8,369 bases of DNA from CAXBNV01 sp963977185 (GTDB lineage Bacteria > Pseudomonadota > Gammaproteobacteria > JAGOUU01). The notes beneath the pieces are model-generated. The model worked only from the letters and a program-made list of their open reading frames with translations, was not told where the DNA came from and did no database searches. This document shows positions 1 through 5,868 of the stretch, one piece after another. A program made the translations under genes and the position numbers. Every line of letters begins with the position of its first letter. Position 1 is the stretch's first letter. Where the stretch lies: the NCBI GenBank assembly GCA_963977185.1, contig CAXBNV010000048.1, forward strand, positions 1 to 8,369, written 5' to 3'.

Positions 1-35
1 TTTTTTATGTTAACTATCAATTAGTTAATCTATAT

Positions 36-49
36 CTTAGGTCGAACTG
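36..49. repeat. Left copy of a 14-bp terminal inverted repeat (probable mobile-element end)
   Basis: CTTAGGTCGAACTG here is the exact reverse complement of 8252-8265 at the other edge. The bases just inside the window differ after a few positions (AGGTTA here, GGGATT on the reverse strand at the right), as expected if each copy is an element end abutting different host DNA. The efflux-protein remnant becomes recognisable immediately after it. I infer that the element body lies to the left. No transposase is visible, so the family is unknown. Confidence 0.5.
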
Positions 50-259
50 AGGTTACAAAAATCTGTCAAAACAAGGAAGCAATCTGGTATTATTGCCAAA
101 GAGCTATTTGATGCCGGTGAAACAGATTATTTATCTATTCTTGATGTAGAAAGAGACCTAACATCTAATGAAAGTGAACTAGTTTTTTCTAAAACTAGAG
201 TTATTCTTAAATTAATTTCATTATATACGGCGCTTGGAGGAGGCTGGGAAATATTTTGA
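41..259 (+). pseudogene. C-terminal remnant of an outer-membrane efflux factor (TolC/NodT type), 5' truncated
   Basis: The frame is open from 41 to the TGA at 257-259 and gives 72 residues with no start codon; an in-frame TAG lies just before it at 38-40. The peptide has the end typical of RND-pump outer-membrane factors: a helix with KELFDAGETDYLSILDVER, then a second helix containing LISLYTALGGGW and a stop a few residues later. GALGGGW-like endings and the AG-x-x-D-Y-L-x-[VI]-L-D motif mark the periplasmic helical hairpin and C-terminus of this family. Full members are roughly 450-500 residues, so only about 15 percent remains. The recognisable homology begins right next to the 14-bp repeat at 36-49, which suggests that a mobile element cut off the 5' part. 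No promoter or start can be assigned, so the fragment is presumably non-functional. If the window edge is an assembly artefact, the gene could instead be intact in the genome. Confidence 0.7.
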
Positions 260-286
260 TTTAGAAAACTAAGAATTTGTTTTTAT

Positions 287-580
287 TTAATTATCTGTGC
301 AAATAATATCAAGATAATTATGTTTAGTAACTAAGTTGTTGGAATGAGCGAAGTATAAGATAGATTTATAAATCTCGGCATGCATTTGTTCTAGACGGCT
401 GTCAATAATAATACTTTTATGGCCTTGTATTATAGCTGGCTTTAATAATGGTGAGTATGATATTCGATGGTTTCTAAATGCAGATAAAACCCCACACGTT
501 CTTTCAGCCCAGTCGCTAGGGCGAAATTTTTTACCATCTGTTGTGATTCCAATTATTACGGAATAGGTTTTTTTCTTCAT
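287..580 (-). CDS. DUF3579 family protein
   Basis: This 97-residue cytosolic protein has no signal peptide or membrane segment. Its core, residues 11-33, runs GITTDGKKFRPSDWAER followed by TCGVLS, which is the hallmark of DUF3579, a family of about 100 residues known from betaproteobacteria and some gammaproteobacteria. The usual YSP element (YSPLLKPAI) and a C-terminal FAHSNNL segment follow, so the protein appears complete. The family has no established biochemical function, and none is claimed here. The gene converges on the efflux remnant, with 27 bases between the two stops, and diverges from pssA across 129 bases. The ATG at 578-580 is the only sensible start; no clear Shine-Dalgarno sequence precedes it. 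The family call is made by motif recognition, not by a search. Confidence 0.8.
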   Translation of the reverse strand: MKKKTYSVIIGITTDGKKFRPSDWAERTCGVLSAFRNHRISYSPLLKPAIIQGHKSIIIDSRLEQMHAEIYKSILYFAHSNNLVTKHNYLDIICTDN

Positions 581-709
581 AACTTAGCTTAAATGTTATA
601 TAATTTGATATATTCTAACAAATCATCATAATTATAGGACAGTTATAATTTGTTACAAATATTATATACTGTAAATTTTTAATACTATAGGTTTATATTA
701 TTTCATTCT
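581..709. promoter_or_regulatory. Divergent intergenic region between the DUF3579 gene and pssA
   Basis: This 129-bp, extremely AT-rich gap must hold promoters for both divergent genes. Several -10-like hexamers can be read on the plus strand (TATAAT at 644-649, TATACT at 665-670, TACTAT at 683-688), but none has a convincing -35 at proper spacing. A small inverted repeat, ATTTG-TTA-CAAAT, lies at 648-660 and could be a protein-binding site, though such repeats occur by chance in DNA of this composition. No Shine-Dalgarno sequence is seen before pssA. Confidence 0.3.
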
Positions 710-1492
710 ATGCAAAAAAGTACTACAAATCCAAGAAAAGCAATTTATTTATTACCTAATTTATTTACAACAAGCAGTTTGTTTGCTGGTTTTTACGCGC
801 TTATATCAGCAATAAATTTATCTTATGAAAAAGCAACTATTGCTATATTTATTGCATTAATTCTAGATGCTTTAGATGGTCGAATAGCCCGCCTTACTAA
901 AACACAAACAGATTTTGGTGCAGAATATGATAGTATTTCTGATATGGTAGTTTTTGGCGTTGCTCCTGCAATATTATTATATCAATGGTCATTACATAGT
1001 TTTGGCAAAGTAGGAATGTTTATCGCCTTTTTTTATGCAGCCACAACAGGGATGCGCTTAGCAAGATTTAATACACAACTTGATTTAATTGATAATCGTT
1101 ATTTTAAAGGGTTGCCTTGTCCTTCAGCTGCTGCAACTTTAAGTGGTTTTGTTTGGTTTTGTAGCGAGTATGGATATTTGGGTGAAAATGTTAAAGTTAT
1201 AGTCGCTATATTGGCAATATTTGTATCTGTTCTTATGTTTAGCAATGTAAGATATCATAGTTTTAAAAAAATTAGTTTTACATCAAAAGTAGATTATTTT
1301 TGGGGATTTGTTGTTATTGCAGCAATAGGCGTTATCTATTTTGAACCAGAGACATCTTTATTTATTATTTTTCTTTTATATACATTATCAGGACCGGCAA
1401 TTACAGCTTATAAATATAAAAAATCTAGAAAAATTAAAGAGAATAAAAAAGAAGAGAATAAAAAAGAAGATAGTGGCAAAATAGTTGAATAA
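710..1492 (+). CDS. pssA: CDP-diacylglycerol-serine O-phosphatidyltransferase (phosphatidylserine synthase)
   Basis: This inner-membrane enzyme joins CDP-diacylglycerol and L-serine to give phosphatidylserine, the precursor of phosphatidylethanolamine. The complete CDP-alcohol phosphatidyltransferase motif is present: D53-x2-D56-G57-x2-A60-R61-x8-G70-x3-D74-x3-D78, whose aspartates bind the metal ion. The N-terminus (IYLLPNLFTTSSLFAGFYA, residues 12-30) matches the multi-pass PssA type found in many proteobacteria and bacilli, not the larger peripheral E. coli type. Several hydrophobic segments follow to about residue 230. The protein then ends in a charged cytosolic tail with two identical ENKKE units (244-253). 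Its 260 residues are normal for the type. The start is chosen because this N-terminus is the usual one, although no Shine-Dalgarno sequence is visible. The next gene starts three bases after the stop, so the two are probably cotranscribed. Confidence 0.92.
   Translation: MQKSTTNPRKAIYLLPNLFTTSSLFAGFYALISAINLSYEKATIAIFIALILDALDGRIARLTKTQTDFGAEYDSISDMVVFGVAPAILLYQWSLHSFGKVGMFIAFFYAATTGMRLARFNTQLDLIDNRYFKGLPCPSAAATLSGFVWFCSEYGYLGENVKVIVAILAIFVSVLMFSNVRYHSFKKISFTSKVDYFWGFVVIAAIGVIYFEPETSLFIIFLLYTLSGPAITAYKYKKSRKIKENKKEENKKEDSGKIVE
1439..1468 (+). repeat. Two perfect tandem copies of a 15-bp unit in the pssA tail
   Basis: GAGAATAAAAAAGAA occurs at 1439-1453 and again at 1454-1468 in the pssA reading frame, encoding ENKKE twice. 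The unit is a multiple of three, so gain or loss of copies would only change the length of the charged C-terminal tail. The two copies are identical at the DNA level, which suggests recent slippage. Confidence 0.8.
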
Positions 1493-1495
1493 AAA

Positions 1496-2395
1496 ATGAA
1501 TGAGCTTTTTGATCTTGTTTCTGAATTTAAAAAAAATAATATCAAAAGCGATATAAAAAATACTGATTTGCTGTTAATTCAAAAACCTATGCAGCAAGGC
1601 GATTATAGTAAATCTGGTGAATTGGCTCGCGGTTGGCTTGATAAAGGTTATTTTGATTTTAGAGTAATTATATATTATTTATATGGACAATTTTTAGATG
1701 ATTATAGCCAATTAAAAAATATATTGATTATAATCAGCACATTATTAAAAGATGATTATGAAGTTTTAGGTCCTAATGTTTATAAGGACAAACAAATAGG
1801 TCAAGCTATAATTTGGTTACATAAAAGATTACTAGTTCATCTTGATGAGCATAATTTCAGCGTATATTTTAAAAAAAATAGTATCCTTCAAAATATTATT
1901 AATGATTATAAAGATAATATTAAAATAAAATGTAATATTAATTATTGTGAGTATTTTAAAGCTCTTGAAAATAACTTGAACTTATTGAGTCAAGAAAATA
2001 TAAAACAAGAAAATCATATATTAGATAAAAACCAAGAATTAGATTCAGAAAAACAAGATTTAATTATTGAAGATGTTAAAGCGTCTGGTCAATTTAAATC
2101 TCATCAATTAGATAAATTATTAAATAAAATAGATTTCTTTAAAAAATTATTATTCAAAAATAAATACCAAGACGCTATAAATGTAGGATATATAATAGAT
2201 CAAGAAATAAATAATTATAAAATAGATTATTATTTTCCTGATTTATTTGTAGATTATTTTGAATGTAAGTTAAAATATTTTGATGAGCTAGAAGAAGCCA
2301 AAAATTCTTCAGAGAAAACTGAGAGTAGTAAAAAAATTAGTTTATTAGAAAAAATATTAAATTCAAACTTTGATTATTTAAATAAACTCTCTTAA
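1496..2395 (+). CDS. TssA/VasJ-like (ImpA_N-type) protein, tentative
   Basis: This 299-residue, Lys/Asn/Ile-rich soluble protein has no signal peptide or membrane segment. Residues 28-93 follow the ImpA_N pattern of type VI secretion TssA/VasJ proteins: a basic surface helix (ELARGWLDKGYFDFRVIIYY), then a helix ending in a leucine pair and an aromatic residue before L-x-P (STLLKDDYEVLGP, residues 81-93). A hydrophilic linker rich in Gln, Glu and Asp spans about 165-195. A C-terminal helical part (about 203-262) contains repeated DY/YF/FP aromatics. Short TssA/VasJ proteins share this architecture of an N-domain, a linker and a C-terminal oligomerising helical domain. TssA acts in the cytosol as a cap or organiser of sheath assembly, but no other type VI gene is in the window, so the function here is unproven. 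The start sits three bases after the pssA stop without a Shine-Dalgarno sequence, suggesting translational coupling. It could equally be an unrelated helical protein. Confidence 0.5.
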   Translation: MNELFDLVSEFKKNNIKSDIKNTDLLLIQKPMQQGDYSKSGELARGWLDKGYFDFRVIIYYLYGQFLDDYSQLKNILIIISTLLKDDYEVLGPNVYKDKQIGQAIIWLHKRLLVHLDEHNFSVYFKKNSILQNIINDYKDNIKIKCNINYCEYFKALENNLNLLSQENIKQENHILDKNQELDSEKQDLIIEDVKASGQFKSHQLDKLLNKIDFFKKLLFKNKYQDAINVGYIIDQEINNYKIDYYFPDLFVDYFECKLKYFDELEEAKNSSEKTESSKKISLLEKILNSNFDYLNKLS

Positions 2396-2416
2396 GAACT
2401 AGAGAGTTTATTTAAA
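2377..2416. terminator. Strong bidirectional hairpin between convergent genes
   Basis: A perfect 16-bp stem pairs 2377-2392 (TTTAAATAAACTCTCT) with 2401-2416, leaving an 8-base loop. The left arm covers the last codons of the TssA-like gene, and the loop contains its TAA stop. The outer part of the stem is A/T-only, so each strand ends in a T-rich arm. This can serve as a rho-independent terminator for both the plus-strand pssA operon and the minus-strand tetR gene, whose stop lies 15 bases beyond the right arm. No long separate U-tract follows. Confidence 0.8.
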
Positions 2417-2430
2417 ATTAATTAGATATT

Positions 2431-2991
2431 TTAGCTAGCTTCTTTTAACCAAGTATCTAATGTTTTTTGTTGCTCTAAGAACATTTCTTTATCTTTAAAA
2501 GTATTTGATAATAACGCAATACCTTGAAGATGAGCCACAAATTTTAATGCTAATGCACGAGGATTTTGACTTTCAGTTTGAGCAAATTGAGCTTCTACCC
2601 AATCAATCATCTTATTCATTAATTCTCTTGCTGAATCAGATAATTCTGATTTAGATTTGCATAATTCTTGGCAAAGACTACCAATTGCACAACCAAAGCT
2701 TATAGTATTATCAACACTTTGATACCCTTCTGAGGCAAGAGCTTTTAATTTTTCAGCAGGAGATCCTAAAGATTCCCATTCATTAAAACACTGATGTAAT
2801 GTAGTTAAGTGTTGTTTAATTACAGCAAGACCAATTTCTTTTTTGGTTTTAAAGTAATAATAAACATTCCCTAAAGGCACTTCTGCAGATTGAGCGATAT
2901 CGGCTAATGTTGTTTCGCTATAGCCTTTTTGTAATAATAAGTCTTTTGCTGAGTTTATTAAACGCTCTCTTTTATTCGATTGTCTTGGCAT
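2431..2991 (-). CDS. TetR/AcrR-family transcriptional regulator
   Basis: This 186-residue protein has the canonical TetR N-terminal DNA-binding domain: a first helix (residues 7-22), then TLADIAQSAEVPLGNVYYYF at 28-47, which is the helix-turn-helix with the recognition helix, and KTKKEIGLAV. The C-terminal part forms the ligand-binding and dimer region. It contains GCAIGSLCQELCK (100-112), a signature of a subgroup of proteobacterial TetR proteins of unknown ligand. Four cysteines (68, 101, 107, 111) are present. Family members usually repress neighbouring or divergent genes and are released by a small hydrophobic ligand; the target here cannot be read from sequence. The divergent neighbour is queH, which would be an unusual target, so self-regulation or a distant target is just as likely. 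The gene has the best ribosome binding site in the window (GGGAG about nine bases before the ATG). Its length is normal for the family. Confidence 0.9.
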   Translation of the reverse strand: MPRQSNKRERLINSAKDLLLQKGYSETTLADIAQSAEVPLGNVYYYFKTKKEIGLAVIKQHLTTLHQCFNEWESLGSPAEKLKALASEGYQSVDNTISFGCAIGSLCQELCKSKSELSDSARELMNKMIDWVEAQFAQTESQNPRALALKFVAHLQGIALLSNTFKDKEMFLEQQKTLDTWLKEAS

Positions 2992-3192
2992 GAACTCTTT
3001 CTCCCTAATTTATTTGTTTTATATCCTGAGTAAAATAATAGTTACAAACATAATATCAATATTAAGAGAACTAATCCAATAATAAATCAGGAAAAACTTG
3101 AAAAGTGAGTAAAACTACTATTTTTATAAAATATAATTTAGTATAATGGCATACTTGGGCATAATATTATTAAATTTAAAGCTAAAATTACA
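2992..3192. promoter_or_regulatory. Divergent tetR/queH intergenic region with a repeated TGAGTAAAA box
   Basis: This 201-bp gap separates divergent genes and should carry the promoters of both. TGAGTAAAA occurs twice in direct orientation (3027-3035 and 3106-3114), 79 bases apart, each followed within a few bases by a TA-rich AGT or ACT element. These could be contacts for the neighbouring TetR protein, but TetR sites are normally palindromic and neither copy is clearly so. Candidate -10 elements for queH are TATAAT at 3132-3137 and 3142-3147; neither has a good -35 hexamer. Confidence 0.3.
3000..3006 (-). promoter_or_regulatory. Shine-Dalgarno sequence of the tetR gene
   Basis: Read on the minus strand the sequence is AGGGAGA, with GGAG about nine bases upstream of the ATG at 2989-2991. 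It is the only strong ribosome binding site before any gene in the window and supports this start codon. Confidence 0.75.
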
Positions 3193-3831
3193 ATGAATAC
3201 TTTATTAAATTTACCTGACAATACACAAAATCTATTATTACACTCTTGTTGCGCCCCATGCGCAGGAGAGATAATGCGTCTTTTGCATGAAAATTCAATT
3301 AACTACACAATTTTATTTTATAATCCTAATATTCATCCTAAAAAAGAATATGAACTAAGGAAAGATGAAAATAAAAGATATGCTGATCAATTAGGCGTGC
3401 CTTTTATAGATTTAGATTATGAAAGAGAGCTATGGTTTAAACGTGCTAAAAGCTTAGAATTTGAGCCAGAAAGAGGAATCAGATGCACAATGTGTTTTGA
3501 TATGAGATTTGATAGAACGGCTCTATACGCATATGAGAATGGTTTTGATGTTATATCAAGTACTCTTGCTATTTCTAGATGGAAAGATATGGCGCAAATA
3601 AACCAATGTGGAATAAAGGCAGCTTCTTATTATCCAGAAATGATTTATTGGGATTATAATTGGCGTTTAGATAATGGTTCTAAAAATATGTTAACTCTTT
3701 CTAAACAAGAAAAATTCTATCAACAAGAATATTGTGGTTGTGTATATTCGTTAAGGGATACAAATGAGTGGCGTATAAAAAATGGTAGAGAAAGAATAAA
3801 AATGGGAGAAAAATATTATTCTGAAGAGTAA
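3193..3831 (+). CDS. queH: Epoxyqueuosine reductase QueH (DUF208 family)
   Basis: QueH reduces epoxyqueuosine to queuosine at the wobble position of tRNAs with GUN anticodons, the final step of queuosine synthesis. It is the non-homologous replacement for QueG. The cysteine clusters of the family are all present: HSCCAPC (C19, C20, C23), RCTMC (C98, C101) and YCGCVYS (C181, C183). These bind the iron-sulfur cluster and metal centre used in catalysis. The family motifs FYNPNIHP (42-49), the E-Y-x-x-R segment (52-56), and TLAISRWKD (124-132) are also intact. At 212 residues the protein has the normal length. It is transcribed alone, since a divergent tetR gene precedes it and a 131-bp gap follows. 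Translation seems to start at this ATG because the conserved core begins only about 15 residues in; no Shine-Dalgarno sequence is seen. No other queuosine gene is nearby. Confidence 0.93.
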   Translation: MNTLLNLPDNTQNLLLHSCCAPCAGEIMRLLHENSINYTILFYNPNIHPKKEYELRKDENKRYADQLGVPFIDLDYERELWFKRAKSLEFEPERGIRCTMCFDMRFDRTALYAYENGFDVISSTLAISRWKDMAQINQCGIKAASYYPEMIYWDYNWRLDNGSKNMLTLSKQEKFYQQEYCGCVYSLRDTNEWRIKNGRERIKMGEKYYSEE

Positions 3832-3850
3832 TAACATTAAATAATCTATA

Positions 3851-3954
3851 CTTAAATTTAAATAACATAAAAGAAGATGTCTTATCCTAATCTTTTTACT
3901 GTAAGCAGGTCAGAAGTTTTGGGATGGACATTGTTTTATAAGCTTAAATTTAAG
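3851..3954. repeat. Direct repeat CTTAAATTTAA in the queH to GT-C gap
   Basis: The 11-mer CTTAAATTTAA occurs at 3851-3861 and 3943-3953. The second copy extends to a perfect 12-bp palindrome, CTTAAATTTAAG (3943-3954), placed nine bases before the ATG of the membrane-protein gene. It may be a regulatory site, but the base composition makes chance occurrence quite possible. Confidence 0.35.
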
Positions 3955-3960
3955 ATATAA
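3877..3960 (+). CDS. Possible 27-residue leader ORF ahead of the GT-C gene
   Basis: An ATG at 3877-3879 opens a 27-codon frame ending in TAA at 3958-3960, two bases before the ATG of the 609-residue gene and in a different frame. The predicted peptide begins MSYPNLFTVSRSEVLGW and ends in lysine- and phenylalanine-rich residues. A purine stretch (AAAAGAAG) precedes the ATG but is too close to be an ideal ribosome binding site. The tight spacing would allow translational coupling to a downstream gene that itself has no Shine-Dalgarno sequence. There is no recognised homology, and an ORF of this length can arise by chance. Confidence 0.15.
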   Translation: MSYPNLFTVSRSEVLGWTLFYKLKFKI

Positions 3961-3962
3961 AA

Positions 3963-5792
3963 ATGTCACGATATATAGATAAAATTATCAAAAACAAAGA
4001 ATATTTGTATATTATATTACTTAGTGTTTTAGCTGGGATATACTCTTTAACAGATTTTTTTATTGATGATATAACTTTATTACATGATCCTTATTATAGA
4101 TTCGCAAGAGCGATTCAATATGATAACACAGGATCTTTTTATATTTTTGAATCATTGCCATGGACCAAGCCATTTGATTATGCTCTATATTATGGCGCTA
4201 AAATTTTTCAATATGTATTTTATTTAAATTTGAAAGTCGCTCTAATTATTTGGGGCGCTATATTTTGTGCTATCTGTTATGGCCTGTCTTTATTTTTTAT
4301 ATACAAAAATGCTTTATATTTAAATTATAAAAAATCAGCTCAAGTTTTTATTTTAATTGCTTTTGCATTGATGCCAGAAATTCATGAATGGTTTTTCCCA
4401 ATAAGGGTTGATCATCATATGGTATTATTAATGCTTGGTATTGCTTTTTGGGGTAATGCGCTCAAGTCTTTATGCGAAAAGAGTTATAAACATATATTTT
4501 ATTCAGCAATAATTTCAGGTCTTGCCATATGGATACATATTGAATTTTTAGCTTTAGTTGCTGTATTTGAATTATTTCTATTTTTAAATTGGCTTTTTGA
4601 TTCTAAAAAATATCAAAAAAAATTATTAATTTATAATATAATCGTAGCTGTATTTCTTTATTTTGCTCTTTTTATAGAGAGTTATGATGCATTTACTTTG
4701 CAGAGCATTGTATATGATAGCTTATCTATTGTTCATGTAAGTATTTTTATAGTTCTAGTCTTGAACGCTATAATTTTGTTTATATTAAAATTTAATAATA
4801 TTATTTATAAATCATTATTATTAGCTGTTTTATGGACTTTAGATTTAATTGTATTCTTTAAGTTGTTTGGAATAGGTTTTTTTGATCCATATGCAGGTTT
4901 AGATGTATATGCTGTAAATAATTTTTTTCCAATGATCAGTGAATTCCAGCCTTTTTTTCGGGAATATAATTTTACTATCATGGTTTATCTCATTCTTTTT
5001 TCTGTTATTACATATAGCATATTTAAAGATAAAATATATCTTAGCTATGTAAGGATAGATAAGCATAATATTTTAAATAAGAATTTATTAAATAATTTCT
5101 TTTTATTAAGCCTGTTTTTAATTTGTAGTTTATTAATGTTTAAAAATGTTAGATGGTCATATTATGTTTATCCTTTATTAATATTTTTAGTAGCTCCGAT
5201 TGTAAGCTTATTTTTAGAAAAGCTAGACAATAAAAAATTATTATTTCATTTTGCATTTAGTGAATATTTATATGTTTTTTTAATTTTATATTTATTAACT
5301 AATATAGGTTTGTCTTATAGGTATTTTATAATGTTAAATACCCCAAAAGAACTACGAAAAGCGCACCAAGCTTATATGGGGTGTTACCAAGATATTTCTA
5401 AATATATCAAAAAAGATTTGGTAGAAGATTTTGGTGTTAATAAAGATATGACTGTTATGGTCAATTCTGATTATGGACCTTTAGTACTATATTCAACTCC
5501 ATATAAAGTTTTATCTACTAATAATCATCGTAATATTAAAGGGTTAAAATCAATTAAAGATTTTTATGATAATAAATTAACTGAGCAAGAAGTTTTAAAC
5601 TTAGTTAAAAATGATAATATTAAAGTCTTTATTGCATGTAAACAATCTTCTGAATTGTCGAGTAATTCATCAAAATCTTCATGGCTCATTAAGAAAAACT
5701 TTAAAAAAAATCAATATCAAAATATAAGAGTTTTTTATACAGATTTAAATAAAGTAAGTAAGTTAGGAGAAGCGATAAAAAAATCAGCGTGA
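3963..5792 (+). CDS. GT-C-like polytopic membrane glycosyltransferase (STT3-like), substrate unknown
   Basis: This 609-residue integral membrane protein has about a dozen hydrophobic segments from residue 14 to about 450, then a C-terminal soluble domain (about 465-609). Its landmarks fit a GT-C family found in proteobacteria. An acidic motif sits in the first periplasmic loop (D42-P-Y-Y-R46, in the position of the catalytic or metal-binding acid of STT3-like enzymes). R148-V-D-H-H152 lies in a later loop, and E194 lies within a membrane segment (WIHIEF). The C-terminal domain carries D503-Y-G-P506 and H522-R-N524, a GP...HRN pattern I associate with the same family. GT-C enzymes transfer sugars from polyprenyl-linked donors at the outer face of the inner membrane to lipids, glycans or proteins; which acceptor is used here cannot be told. 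Three isoleucine-, leucine- and phenylalanine-rich stretches follow the local AT bias. No glycan-cluster neighbours are present. Lgt follows after 76 bases. Confidence 0.65.
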   Translation: MSRYIDKIIKNKEYLYIILLSVLAGIYSLTDFFIDDITLLHDPYYRFARAIQYDNTGSFYIFESLPWTKPFDYALYYGAKIFQYVFYLNLKVALIIWGAIFCAICYGLSLFFIYKNALYLNYKKSAQVFILIAFALMPEIHEWFFPIRVDHHMVLLMLGIAFWGNALKSLCEKSYKHIFYSAIISGLAIWIHIEFLALVAVFELFLFLNWLFDSKKYQKKLLIYNIIVAVFLYFALFIESYDAFTLQSIVYDSLSIVHVSIFIVLVLNAIILFILKFNNIIYKSLLLAVLWTLDLIVFFKLFGIGFFDPYAGLDVYAVNNFFPMISEFQPFFREYNFTIMVYLILFSVITYSIFKDKIYLSYVRIDKHNILNKNLLNNFFLLSLFLICSLLMFKNVRWSYYVYPLLIFLVAPIVSLFLEKLDNKKLLFHFAFSEYLYVFLILYLLTNIGLSYRYFIMLNTPKELRKAHQAYMGCYQDISKYIKKDLVEDFGVNKDMTVMVNSDYGPLVLYSTPYKVLSTNNHRNIKGLKSIKDFYDNKLTEQEVLNLVKNDNIKVFIACKQSSELSSNSSKSSWLIKKNFKKNQYQNIRVFYTDLNKVSKLGEAIKKSA

Positions 5793-5833
5793 TTTTATTA
5801 AAAATTATCGATTTAAAGAATTAATTTGAAATG

Positions 5834-5849
5834 TTAAAATATATTTTAA
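5834..5849. repeat. 16-bp perfect palindrome upstream of lgt
   Basis: TTAAAATATATTTTAA is its own reverse complement and sits 19 bases before the lgt ATG, within the 76-bp gap after the GT-C gene. It consists only of A and T. It could be a binding site or simply reflect composition. The gap shows no clear promoter and no terminator, so lgt may be transcribed from the preceding gene. Confidence 0.3.
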
Positions 5850-5868
5850 AAACAAAAATTTTATTATT

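Noticed and set aside
261..275. TTAG-AAAA-CTAA hairpin between the efflux remnant and the DUF3579 gene
   Set aside because: The stem is only about four bases long and purely incidental in this composition; it is not enough for a terminator call.
644..688. Several TATAAT-like hexamers upstream of pssA
   Set aside because: None has a -35 hexamer at 16-18 bases, and such hexamers are frequent in AT-rich DNA, so no individual promoter is called.
1496..2395. A complete type VI secretion cluster
   Set aside because: Only one weakly TssA-like protein is present; no sheath, tube, baseplate or membrane-complex gene lies nearby.
5820..5868. TTGAAA at 5826-5831 as a -35 element for lgt
   Set aside because: The six bases at 17-base spacing are AAAAAC, not a -10 element, and the TATATT nearby is only eight bases away.
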